From Schizosaccharomyces osmophilus (Eukaryota; Ascomycota; Schizosaccharomycetes; Schizosaccharomycetales; Schizosaccharomycetaceae): a stretch of 64,000 nt of DNA. The notes under the pieces were generated by a model that worked only from the letters and a program-made list of their open reading frames with translations, was not told the DNA's origin and did not search any database. The stretch covers positions 124,001 to 188,000 of the forward strand of contig NC_079238.1 of the NCBI RefSeq assembly GCF_027921745.1, written 5' to 3'. The position numbers and the translations under genes were made by a program. Positions within the stretch are counted from its first letter, which is position 1, and each line of letters begins with the position of its first letter. Below, in pieces: positions 1 to 10,432 of this stretch.

Positions 1-42
1 GGCAAGAGTAGAGTTGTTGGAAGTGTTGTTCATAGCGTCCAT
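1..42 (-). CDS. N-terminus of an unidentified protein, cut by the window edge
   Basis: On the minus strand an ATG at 42 opens a frame reading MDAMNNTSNNSTLA up to the edge. The leader before it is A/C-rich (AACAACAACA), typical of yeast genes. A TATA-like GGTATAAATA lies on the same strand at about 173-184. Only 14 codons are visible, so the family cannot be named. The Asn/Ser/Thr-rich start would suit the cytosolic tail of a membrane protein, but that is a guess. Confidence 0.4.
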   Translation of the reverse strand, partial: MDAMNNTSNNSTLA

Positions 43-149
43 TGTTGTTGTTTGTTGAAAGGTAGGAGAGCAAAAAAAAAAAAGGTGTCAAAAAGTCAAA
101 AAGAGAAAAGAGTAGTGATCAAAGAGATGAAAACCAAGCTTTGGATGAT

Positions 150-540
150 GATTTCTTGTTCCATTTCAGCCTGTATTTATACCTGAAATCAAGACTTCCG
201 AACGAACCGACCATGTCCTCCCTTTGTTCAAGGTCCCATTATTCGCTACGAAATTTTCCATTGTCCCAAAATTGGCTATCGCTTTGGTCCAAGATGAAGA
301 GTCACGAACAATGTGGAGATGGCAAGAAGAATCAAAACTTCATCAAAGATACAATGCTTTTTTAGATCCGTCGCGGAGGGGTTTGTTTACGACTTGTAAT
401 CGCCATACGACTCGGACAATAGATGTTCAAAACAAAATGAATAGCTTCAAGCACATCAAAGAAATAATCTACATACGATGCATGGTGTTGGGTTCTGATA
501 AACAGTTGTTCAGCTCTTCTTTCGTGATCCATTTATGATC
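150..540 (+). pseudogene. possible decayed coding remnant, alpha/beta-hydrolase-like
   Basis: An open plus-strand stretch reads through about 120 codons and looks protein-like. Its end (KMNSFKHIKEI, then MVLGSDKQLFSSSF) resembles the strand-plus-acidic-residue segment of alpha/beta hydrolases (usually IHGSEDxLVPxSF). It has no good start codon, no complete domain, and it overlaps the presumed promoter of the minus-strand gene at the left edge. It may be a relic or a chance open frame. Confidence 0.25.
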
Positions 541-2395
541 GATATTTTGATGCGAGAATTGATGGCAAGAAACACCTTTCTGCTGATTTCTTGGTAAATT
601 AACCAAGCAACACTTTACATCTCTTATGGAAATGAACAAATACCAGCGATATTATACCATTCGTCAAAACTTGTTCTATTACGACAAAGCCTCAAGGATT
701 TACAACTGTAGTTTCTCAGATTATTAGTGGCAAGTTACTGATCAACGGATTATCAGTAAAATACCTCAGGACATTGATATGAATTACCTTGGTAATAAAG
801 CAAAGCATTTCCCGAATTCTATAATTGCACTTGATAGTCAGTGGCATTTGGGCTGACTCAAAAGTAAATAACGAAGCAGTATTCAACTAACTAATATAGC
901 GCTTTTTAAGACAAGGTATATTGGCTCATTATGATACTTGCAATAAATGGATAACTTTGTAACCCCAAAAGAAGCAAATACCTTTTTGTTTTCGGATCTT
1001 TTGCAACTTCAGCCAAGTTTGTCTATCAAAAGAACAAACCTTTACTAGATTTTGTTTTAAGAAACATTTTTTTATTTTCTAAAATTATTTATTTCAAATC
1101 GAAGAATAATGTTTCAATTCAGTTGCTAATCCATCCGTCCATCTTGCTTTACCATAGGTCGTCTTGACAAAATCTTTGGCTACCAAAAGCACCTTCAATA
1201 TGAAGATTTTCGCATAAACTGTAGTCTTATACAAAAGTGAATAGTATGCCTTATTACGGGTAAAAAAGGTCGTAAGGAATGACAGTTGCAATAATTTTGA
1301 AGCATTATTTTCATGAAAGGAGCCGTTTTTCGTAAGTAACAAAAACAAGTCAATTTTAAAGTAAATAATACCTTGATTTCTTGCTATATACCTATTTTTA
1401 ACTTACCCATGCAATATTACTGATGTATTATGGATTACTGTCGATTTAGATACACAAAATACCACACTGGGCACAATATAGCTTAACCTTGAATCACTTT
1501 TTTCTCGTTATATGTACTTTTCGTTTGAAGCATGTTTCACATTACCTTGAGTAAATGCCTCCATTCAATTGCCCTCTACTATTTAATTCCTATTGCTGCA
1601 TGTTCAAGTAAAGCAGAGAATCATAATGCGAAGAAATAAATGTGATAGGTGCAGGCAGATGATTATGTTGTAGGAGGTTAGTGGTATTTATTATTTGTGT
1701 ACGGGTATTTATAGATGACAACAGAGCGATGTTTTTTATGTTTTAGCAATAAATTATTGCAAGATTTTATTTATTTCTACATTTACCAACAATGTTGTTT
1801 CTGTTGTCTTACTTTATGTATTTATTTTTAATCTTTATATTTCATTGCTTTGTCTAAACAGGAACTCAAATAAATGACTGGCGTAGCTTATTTGCATTTT
1901 GTTACGCTTGTGTTATATGGACCTTTTGTATGAAGCCCTTTAGTCTAGTCTTTCAATGAATGATTTGTATGCTCAGGTAAACGATATTAACTTCTTCTGT
2001 CTTTGTTTACCAAAGCAAATCATTAGGCAACTCTATGTATAGTACGTTAGCGAACAATTTGACTAAGCATTGCTATAACTGTACCTAACGGTATTAATCA
2101 AATCCCCCTAACGATGATTTACTTACCATTGTACAGTAGACAAAGATTTAGAAAGTACCCATCGTGGTAATCACCTAAATAGAGTTGAATTATGCGAGAA
2201 CGTTCGTTACTTTTCATCATACAAAAGAGGAATAGATGATATATCTAGGAGGTATCAATCATGACGAGGGAAGCTAAGCTGTAGTAGTAAACAAAAGGAT
2301 TCAAGGAAAAAAGAAGCAAACAAAAGCAAAGAAAATTCCTTTTTCTTATTCAGATTGAAAAAGAAAGAACGAACTATGACAAGAGAGATGAATGA
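541..2395. other. long intergenic region
   Basis: No convincing gene. A minus-strand open stretch at 1094-1348 ends in KTTYGKARWTDGLATELK, which has a protein-like composition, but I do not recognise it and it has no clear upstream exons. The rest is AT-rich and probably includes the upstream regulatory region of hsp16. Confidence 0.4.
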
Positions 2396-2399
2396 ATTG

Positions 2400-2510
2400 C
2401 ACGGAAATTCGTGGAATCCCGGTGGTGGCCAAGTGGCCAGGCCAGCAGCATCTAGAAAGTACTAGGACTCGAAAGAAATGATCGACTCATCGTTGTGTTC
2501 AGGTATAAAT
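2400..2510 (+). promoter_or_regulatory. hsp16 promoter: heat-shock-like elements and TATA box
   Basis: GAA/TTC clusters lie at 2403-2416 (GGAAATTC followed by GTGGAAT) and at 2451-2477 (TCTAGAA and a further GAAAGAA). They resemble imperfect heat shock elements (alternating nGAAn units bound by Hsf1). A strong TATA box (GGTATAAATAGG) sits at about 2502-2512, roughly 100 bases before the hsp16 ATG. The element spacing is not perfect, so binding is inferred. Confidence 0.55.
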
Positions 2511-2607
2511 AGGAGTGAAGTAGGGTTGATTTGACAACATTGACAAAAAAAGAACAAGAGTTAATTTTATAGTTTATTTTCAAGTGTGAAAACAAGCGCT
2601 ATTCACA

Positions 2608-3039
2608 ATGTCTCTTCAACCTTTCTTCGATTTATACCCATTTCAAGACGGTCTTTCTGACTTTTTGAGTTATTCTCCTCGTGTCCAACGCCAGAATCGT
2701 GTTGGCGATTTGTCACCTGCCATTGATGTTCACGAAGGCAAAGACACGGTTGCTGTTGATGTAGAACTTCCTGGTGTCAAAAAGCAGGACGTTCAAGTTC
2801 ATTATGACGAAGGAAAGCTTACCATTTCTGGTGAATCTGTGAATGAGCGCAAGAGTGAAAGCGACAAGGGAAACCAAAGATGGTCGGAACGTCGCTTTGG
2901 TTCCTTCTCCCGAACAATCACCATTCCAAACAAGGTAGATGCCGATCGTATTGAAGCTCAATTCAACCACGGTATTTTAAGCGTTGTCTTGCCCAAGATT
3001 GAGGAATCTCGCTCCAAAAAGCAAATTACTATAAATTGA
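2608..3039 (+). CDS. hsp16: small heat shock protein Hsp16
   Basis: This 143-residue cytosolic chaperone is of the alpha-crystallin/Hsp20 family and is a near-collinear match to S. pombe Hsp16, starting MSLQPFF and carrying the family segment GNQRWSERRFGSFSRT. The alpha-crystallin domain covers about residues 34-135. The C-terminal ITI at 140-142 is the usual IxI tail that docks on neighbouring subunits. The family forms oligomers that hold unfolding proteins during heat stress. ATG 2608 is the first start after the TATA box and matches the pombe N-terminus. The gene stands alone with its own heat-shock-like promoter. Ortholog call is confident. Confidence 0.95.
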   Translation: MSLQPFFDLYPFQDGLSDFLSYSPRVQRQNRVGDLSPAIDVHEGKDTVAVDVELPGVKKQDVQVHYDEGKLTISGESVNERKSESDKGNQRWSERRFGSFSRTITIPNKVDADRIEAQFNHGILSVVLPKIEESRSKKQITIN

Positions 3040-3763
3040 ATTTAAATCTGGATGAATTCTAAATGTGAGAAGTAATCGAAAATCTTAATACGAGAAATCC
3101 CTAATGGATGAGTTTACGATAACATATTTTTATTAAACCGAGGAACTGCAAGGCTTAAGAATGAAATAATCAGAAAGTAAACAAAGCAAGAAAGACGGTA
3201 CTAAAATGATAAAAGATTCCGATTAGAATAAAATTTTCTTAATGACAAATATTTTATTCTCAATAAAGTATGAATTTTGCCTTATGTATTTTCGTTATTC
3301 TAAGGGCTAGGAAGACAATTGTGGAATAGGTATCATGTCATTTCACGACCAGTTCATTACGGTAACATCTTGTGCTAGTCTACTCCTTCCTCGTAGTTTG
3401 TTTGTATATTAATAAAATCTCATTCTAGAAAAATCAACACATTCTGTTCTAAACATGTCAAATTCACCACGTATAATCATTTCATGATGGAAATAAATAA
3501 TTAAGGAATAACATGTAAAAAGGAAAAAAAGAGAATGAACTCAAAGACAAAAGATGTATGCAAATAAACATAAAGAAAACCAAAAAAATTCGTAAGCTTA
3601 TAAAGAACGAGGAGTATCCGAAATTAAACAGTCTTACAACATAGCTTTTCCTGTTTTTTTTTTTTTTTTGTTTTTGTTTTTTGTTTTATTTTTTCAGGTT
3701 CATCAAAAAAACAAGCAACTTATAAAACATCTGATCTCAACGATAGACCACTGTTCATAAATC
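3040..3763. other. intergenic, convergent 3' ends
   Basis: AT-rich spacer between the 3' ends of hsp16 (plus) and the Git1-like transporter (minus). It has T-rich runs near 3650-3690 but nothing else I can support. Confidence 0.6.
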
Positions 3764-5257
3764 TTAAAAATCAGGATTGTCGCGTAACGATTTCGGGTCA
3801 ATTCCTTCAAGTACACAACATTCCAAAAATCGGTCGTTTTCTGTCTCAACACAGGATTGTCCAACATTTGGAAGAAAAAAGGAAAGAAAAGCAATAAAGA
3901 AATAAATCCCACTAGCAACATAAAAATACTTCTGCAATTGATCACCTCCAAACACATAAATGCCTGCTATAGCTCCACATCTTGCAGCTGTCACTGCAAT
4001 CCCACAGTAGAGACCTCTGATAGGAGTAGGCGAAGTCTTTGCTGATAGAAGCCTAATGTTACTTAAAACACCAAATTCACTTAAACTTAGAAAGACTCCA
4101 TAAAGGACGCAAAAGCCTGCTATTTTTCGAATCAGTTGCGGATAGAATCCAGACATGAAAAACCCAACAGTCCCTTGCAATACCATGCCTACAATAAGGC
4201 AGTACTTTGGCCCAATCACATCACTGAAGTATGCACCAAGCAATGACCCAGGTACGCTGAATGCTTGAATCAGTACTGTCCATCCAAATGTTCTTGCTAT
4301 GGAAGCATCACTGGGCAATAAGCTCTTAATAATCGAGCTTGAGTAAAGAGAAAATGCACACACAATCAAATCATTTGCAAACCAGATGATCGAAGTCAAA
4401 CATAGTCGTGGTCCATACATTTTGGCAACGGAAAGCCATGGGACTTTTCTAATCGATACTCGATGAATGGTATAGGCTTTAACTTCTTTCATGCGAAGTC
4501 GAAGAATCAAAAAAACAATCGGGAGAATAACACCAAAACCGATCGAAAGTCTCCAAACGATCCTTAAATGCTCTTGACCGAATATACATGCCAAAATATA
4601 AGGTACCAAAGCTCCCAAGACATGTCCAACAACAGTAGCAGTGTCCGTTACAATGACAAAGATGGCATGGCGGATACCAGAACGAATTTCAGCAGAACTT
4701 TCCGAAGCCGAGATGGAACCACAAACAAATTCAGCACCAACCCCGATTCCCAAGAAAAAGCGATATGCGATCATCGCTTGCATCATGCCGTTAATACTTC
4801 CGTGATAACCATACGCTCCTGCACAAAGAGCAGTAGCAATAATTAATATAACAGTGGATGTAATCATGCCAGCTTTACGTCCAAGTACATCGGAGAAGAC
4901 TCCAAAGAATAGTTGACCGACAATCGTGCCGATGTATGAACCTGTGCTAATATGCTTGATGTTGTGATGCTCTTTGCTTTCCTTTGGGTACAACTTTTTA
5001 AGAATAGTAATCACCATACCGATACTGCTGAGACAGTATCCATCTGATAAGAGAGAGCTACCACAAACCGCTACTTCCAAGTATTGTTTCCACGTTTTAT
5101 AGGGCTTTACTTCGGGCGGTTGGTTGTCTGCTTCTTTTGTAACGTCGATGAAATCCACCGATGAATCAAAGGACTTTTTAGACTTTGCATTTGGTGGAAC
5201 TTGTATACCAATAAAAGTATCTTCATTCGAGGTTTCCGACTTTTTTGTCTCCGACAT
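3764..5257 (-). CDS. MFS transporter, glycerophosphodiester (Git1/Tgp1) type
   Basis: A 497-residue major facilitator protein with about 12 membrane segments, hydrophilic N-terminus (residues 1-55) and short charged C-tail. Motifs typical of the phosphate:H+/glycerophosphodiester branch are visible: [17 protein letters not shown] in the loop between TM2 and TM3, and [17 protein letters not shown] in TM4. S. cerevisiae Git1 and S. pombe Tgp1 import glycerophosphoinositol or glycerophosphocholine at the plasma membrane, and tgp1 is phosphate-controlled. Same family is likely here; the exact substrate is inferred. The start is ATG 5257, with a Ser/Thr/Lys-rich leader like other family members. 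Confidence 0.75.
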   Translation of the reverse strand: MSETKKSETSNEDTFIGIQVPPNAKSKKSFDSSVDFIDVTKEADNQPPEVKPYKTWKQYLEVAVCGSSLLSDGYCLSSIGMVITILKKLYPKESKEHHNIKHISTGSYIGTIVGQLFFGVFSDVLGRKAGMITSTVILIIATALCAGAYGYHGSINGMMQAMIAYRFFLGIGVGAEFVCGSISASESSAEIRSGIRHAIFVIVTDTATVVGHVLGALVPYILACIFGQEHLRIVWRLSIGFGVILPIVFLILRLRMKEVKAYTIHRVSIRKVPWLSVAKMYGPRLCLTSIIWFANDLIVCAFSLYSSSIIKSLLPSDASIARTFGWTVLIQAFSVPGSLLGAYFSDVIGPKYCLIVGMVLQGTVGFFMSGFYPQLIRKIAGFCVLYGVFLSLSEFGVLSNIRLLSAKTSPTPIRGLYCGIAVTAARCGAIAGIYVFGGDQLQKYFYVASGIYFFIAFLSFFLPNVGQSCVETENDRFLECCVLEGIDPKSLRDNPDF

Positions 5258-6350
5258 TTGTATATCAGATCACACTAGACAAGCATAGACACTAATGAAA
5301 GGGTTGCTGTTATATGAGTGAATTTTAGTAAGTTATCAGATGGCATGAACGAAACCTCTCTCCTATATAGTGCAACTCTGAGTCCGCTCTGTGTTAACCC
5401 TAGGGCGGAAACTACTGTCACGAGATATAGTTAAAATTTTACCTGGGACATCCGAAGTGAGCAGAAATTTCATCTGCCAATAAAATACCGTAAGCGTTCT
5501 TATATGAAAGTCTTTCATCAGATATCTCATCTGGGTACGTAAACAGACGAAAAATTCTGAAGAGTACGAACGTATGTAGATTATTAAGCTTATTCAGCTT
5601 TATAAGCCAAGGAAAACAACATTTTTGAAATAAAAAAAAAAAAAAAAAAGGATAAAAGACGAAAAACTATGAGAAACAAGATGAAGAGAGTTGGAAGTAG
5701 TGAATAAACACGTGAGATTCTTTAAACCGTCTGTGTTAGTAACTTAGCCAGTATCATATATAAGCTTTGAGTCTGGAATGTATTGAAGAGTTGTATCATT
5801 TTCGTGTTTATGATTTAAAAAAGCGACTATTCATCCAGGATATAGAGGGTAATATCGCCTTTGGAAGCATAAACTGATACCTCTAAAACCCATTCACTTC
5901 TCAAAATCAGCGCAGAATTCTTTTTTCTATATAAATGGGTAAACTATTTAGGAAGGTATAGTCATATCAAGATTGTTTCTGTGTTGCCTAGTAATGAAAA
6001 GATAAGAAGATCACTGCCATTTTTATAATTTGGAGCCTGAAAAAACAAACAAAAAAACCCACAAAATTATAATAAAAGACCTTACAGAATAAAAAAGGAC
6101 CCTAGTTTCATTTGTTAATGGTTCATTCATGTTAGCTAAGCGTGCATTCAGGAAATCTTGTTTCATTATCGACATATTCTTGGTCAAATTATATTTTCGT
6201 CTTTTATCTTTTATCTATTTTTTTTTATAAATATTTGCACCGTTCCTTCGATGTTTCCAGAAACATGAATTGTAATTTTCGTGCTAAAGGAAAAAAAATG
6301 TAAGCGATCTGATAAAATTTAGAAACCGGAGACCTCAATTAAGATTATGT
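5258..6350. other. intergenic, divergent upstream region
   Basis: Upstream region of the minus-strand transporter and of the truncated methyltransferase. It has an A-run at about 5632-5649. I see no gene or RNA here. Confidence 0.5.
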
Positions 6351-6359
6351 CAAAGGTAT

Positions 6360-6977
6360 TCGAGGAAAGTGTGGAAAGTCTAAAATTTTATCAGATTGAT
6401 TAAACAATGGTTTACCCTTCCGTGATAATTCTCAAAAAAGAAACCCCAGGTTATGGTGGAATTAGGCGGATACCTTGGCTATTCTGCGATTTTGTTTGGT
6501 AAAGAACTTTTACAGAACCCTGCCGCCCATTTCTATAGCCTGGAAGTCAATTCTACCTTTGCTGGAATGGCTTCCAAGTTGATTGATTTGACAGGACTTT
6601 CTCACAAAGTGACGATCCTTGCCAGCTCTGCATCAGAATCGTTAATTACATTACAGAAAACGTTGCAAAAAGAAATTCCAGGATTACACGCATTTGATTT
6701 TGTTTTCATCGACCACTGGAAAGATTTGTACGTTCCCGACCTGCGAGTGATGGAATCTTTGAATCTAATCGCTCCAGGAACTGTCTTGGTGAGCGACAAC
6801 ATCTACAATCTAGGTGCTCCAAAATATGTCGAATACATTCAAGGTGCTCCCGACTCCAAGCGTGAGCACAACGCCAAGGTTCGCAATGTTAATGGGCACG
6901 ACTTTGTTGGAAGATGGGATATTGTGTACGACTCGAAAACCGTGCCCAATGTGTTTATTTTTGTATGGGGTGGATGA
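6360..6977 (+). pseudogene. catechol O-methyltransferase-like gene lacking a clear 5' part
   Basis: From 6453 an open frame of 174 codons covers the SAM-binding and catalytic core of a catechol O-methyltransferase. MVELGGYLGYSA is motif I (MVELGAYCGYSA in mammalian COMT), YSLEVN is the acidic SAM ribose site, and DFVFIDHWKDLY carries the metal-binding Asp and the HWK of the active site. The frame continues upstream for a few codons (KKKPQV, family-like) and then meets stops. About 60-100 N-terminal residues of the family are missing. Either an upstream exon is joined by an intron I cannot define, or the 5' part has decayed. I favour a 5'-damaged gene; the intact 3' part suggests recent loss or a hidden exon. 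Confidence 0.6.
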
Positions 6978-8935
6978 TTTGAGAAAAACACGTCGTAATG
7001 AATTAAGCTAAAAATGATCCTATGATCCTTCGTATACGGCTTACAGTAATAAAACCTGTATGCTCTCTTCTAGGTATTCGTATTTGGAAGAAAATGTTTT
7101 ACTTTACAAACCTAGAAGACATGCGAGATGTTGTGTATGAAATGTGGGAAAAGCCATTCCCCGTGGGGCCTTTTCAAGGAAAAATTTGAACAAAACAATC
7201 AAAAAATAAATGTAAGATTCAGCTTCTTTTACCAATTTTCCAATGACATTGGCGTACATTCAAATCTGATGCTTTACTTGCTATTGATATATGTCTGTTG
7301 TAACTATGCTTTATAGGGCTTTGTCGCAAATTGAGGATTTATTGTGGTATCTGGATTAGTTTGGAGCGAAAAAATGTTTAGTAAAGATGTTTATATAAGA
7401 AAAAAAAAAGATCATAATAGAAATAATGTAGCAGATGAAATGGGACATGTAGAGTCTTTTTTCACAATACCAAAAATAGACGTGGAGTTAATTTTCCCTT
7501 ATGACAAACAAGCTATAAACAATTTAAAAGAGTAGGAAAAAAATTAACGAACATTAATATAAGCACTACAAAATATTAAAGACTTTTGAAAGATTACTCT
7601 TTCTTGTTTTCCATATTGCTATTTGTATTTCAGTCTAAATAATTGGTTGCCGTCCATAACCAAGTCCCTTTCTTTTCGCAGTTCCCTTTGGTTATTCGTG
7701 AACAGTTTTATTTCATACTTCAGATATCCTTTTCAACTAAATTTAAAGTATTATAAAGGAAATTAGTCAATTGCTTCTTATTTCAATGCAGTAATGTTTC
7801 AGATATTTGATGGGGCCTCCAATGTGCCTAGTGTAATTTTTATGCTAAAAGAATGTCCAAAATTCTTCAAGTACGAGGTCTGAGTTTTTTCTGAATATCA
7901 TCTGAAGTTGCACATGTTTTACTAAATGGAGTATGTTAACGCCCTGTATTTTCCTTTTTCTTATCCTTGATATTAAATAAGGCTACATCAAGTTAATGCT
8001 TACTTTATAACTGAACGATCTTGCGTCTGTAGTACTACTATGACTTTGTTAAGTATTCCACTTGCTGTGCTCATCGGTACCTGGTGAATGAAAAGACATA
8101 TCTCACAACGTGCAATTGTCCAATGGCTTTTATACTGAAAAGGTAATTCAATAAAATCAATATGTACTACTTACATGATTTTTTTCAATGATCTTTTATG
8201 GTTTTCCATTAAATATTTTCTTAAACTAAAGACTAGCACAATGCTGTTGGTCAAACAATCGCTCATATGTCAAAAAAAAGCTTGTTTTGACATTTGAAAC
8301 TTGAATGACGCTTAATAAAATCGTTCAAAATATTGAAAGGGAACTACGTCTTTTCGATAATGATAATGTGAACAATAAACAAATGAGACAAATACTATGG
8401 AAAAATTCGAAGATTGAGTACACGGAAATAATAAATAAAAAATTTTAAAGTAACACGAGAAGCTTAAGCTGACTTTTTGTAACTACCGCTAATATCTGAA
8501 GAAATCCAAGTCGTTAAAATTCAGCTGCCTTATCTTTTTTTGAAAATAGAAGTGGATAATAGATACAATAACCAAGGTGTGTCAATTCACCATTACACTC
8601 ACACCTTCAATGAGTAGCATACCAGTTCCCAGTTCCTAGTCAGATCAGATTGAATCTGATCTGATAATCAATTTCTGGCAAAACAATCTTAGTTTTTTTT
8701 TTTTTTTTTTTTGCTTTGCTTCGTTGTTAGGAACAGCCTGATGTAAACTTGGAAGTTGATGAATGTGAAAGCGTGGCTCACTGTTAGTTTTCTTTGCTAT
8801 ACAAGGTCGGATTTTCGGGTTCTCCATCGATTGTCACCCTCTTCTCAATGATTTTGTTTCAATTCTACCCTGTTTTAAATTAATACAAGCTGCGTGCTCT
8901 TTTAGTGAGTCATTTTTTATATCCTTGGTTGGGTA
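6978..8935. other. intergenic, no gene seen
   Basis: Two kilobases of AT-rich sequence with only short open frames. It has a T-run at about 8694-8713. No RNA gene or repeat family is recognised. Confidence 0.5.
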
Positions 8936-8939
8936 TTTC

Positions 8940-9790
8940 TGCTGCCTATCCTCAGGGCAATACTGAAGGAAGGGTTTCAAATAAAGTACCGATGGAGACA
9001 AGTCCCGTTAACAAGTGAGCAAAAATTGTAGATTATGGTGATGTACCCTTAGCAAACTGTGGCAATGTTGTATCTTTTTAATGGTTGAAAATGGTCATGT
9101 GTTGATACATAAACCAACTTTTTATTCTAAGAAAGACAATTATGCTTAAGATCGAAGGGTATTGCCAAGGCTGGCTACCCTTGGCGTTGGTCATACAGCT
9201 GTGCTTCCAATTCTACGGGCTTCTAGTGGATCTGACCCAATATCTATCATTCATTTTCATAGTCATTTGGACAACTGGAAACCCAAAGTGTTTGGAGGCG
9301 GTAAATTCAGTGTCGATAGTATTCACGGTAATTAAATTTTAGCATGCTAGTCAATAATGGCTAACCTCTAATAATTAAAACATTCATGGCAGAATTCAAA
9401 TAACCCTTTTTGGTTTGTCAGTGATGATGATGCCGATTGCGGATTTAAATCATCGAAGCTCGCAAAATCGACACAGCTGAAAAAATGCTATTATTAAAGT
9501 AAAATTTGTAATCGACTAGACGATGACATCGCAAACTTGTCTATTGAGATTGACGTCCCCGACTCCGCCTTTGCTCCTGCCACGACGGGGACGTCTGAAA
9601 GCGCAGGTTGGACCGCTAGGGAACGGCGTACAATTTTCCGTGGCTTGGATAGAATAAAACTAGTAGGTATAAATATCATTGTAGTAGCACCTTATAATTT
9701 TGCTGAAGTTAGTACATTAGCTGCCGCTATACCTTGTTAATGACACCAGTGGGCAATCAGCAGAGTCTATTTTACTAGTTGTATGTATAT
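8940..9790 (+). pseudogene. agmatinase (ureohydrolase) pseudogene
   Basis: Agmatinase blocks appear in the right order on the plus strand but in shifting frames with internal stops. AKIVDYGDVPLAN lies near 9015-9055. LPRLATLGVGHTAVLPILRA and SIIHFHSHLDNW follow at about 9160-9275, where intact enzymes have GGDH and a metal-binding HxDxHxD. The end, 9537-9740, reads LSIEIDVPDSAFAPA then GWTARERRTIFRGL (family: SIDIDVLDPAFAPATGTPE). Agmatinase hydrolyses agmatine to putrescine and urea with two Mn ions. Here HFHSHLD has His in place of the first Asp, and several frameshifts and stops break the gene, so no active enzyme is expected. Intact agmatinase genes are common in fission yeasts. Confidence 0.85.
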
Positions 9791-10035
9791 TCTTTTTTCG
9801 GAGATGTAAAACTTAGCTACGATAACAAATAAAGGAACAATTCCTTCTTCACGTAATAAAGAATCTGCTTGTAAACTTCACAGCGTTCAATAACTAAAGG
9901 ATAAAATTTGCTTTCCATTCTTGGGTTAAAAAAAGAAAAGTAAATGTATGATTTTAAAAAAAACAGTTTTTGATATCTGATTTTTTCCTTTACTACAATA
10001 AGGAAATTCATGCACAACATAAATACGCTTACCAT

Positions 10036-10432
10036 TGTCACGGGCGAAGTCTCACTTGTTATGAGAACAAGTATTCAGTGGAAATGATGTATGTAGTAAT
10101 AATTCACTAAGTTGTATGTTTGACTTTTAAGTTGGATGCTTTGGTACTACTTGGATTAAATAGCAATAGCTCCCAGGGATCTGATTCACTAACAAAGTGT
10201 TATGAACAATTTATTTAGCTAGATCAGTCAAATCTTCCAATCTGAAGATTTGAGCTCTCAGCATAGGTATATATATCTTTCTAGGATTAGTCAGCTTCTT
10301 AATAACCTTAGTTCTAGATTTCTAAAATTTTCAATCGCAAAAATGAACATTTACTTTTTGTAATAACGCATTCGATAATACAATGTGTTTACTGTATCAA
10401 GATATTAGTAATATCGTATACCAGTTATGACA
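10036..10432 (-). repeat. LTR, left copy (3' LTR of the minus-strand element)
   Basis: It is bounded by TGTCA and TGACA. It matches the right LTR in its first ~220 bases as read on the plus strand and in its last ~30 (including GATATTAGTAATATCG), but the section between differs. It contains a TATATATA-type box and a 9-bp inverted repeat (CAAATCTTC / GAAGATTTG). Confidence 0.85.
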
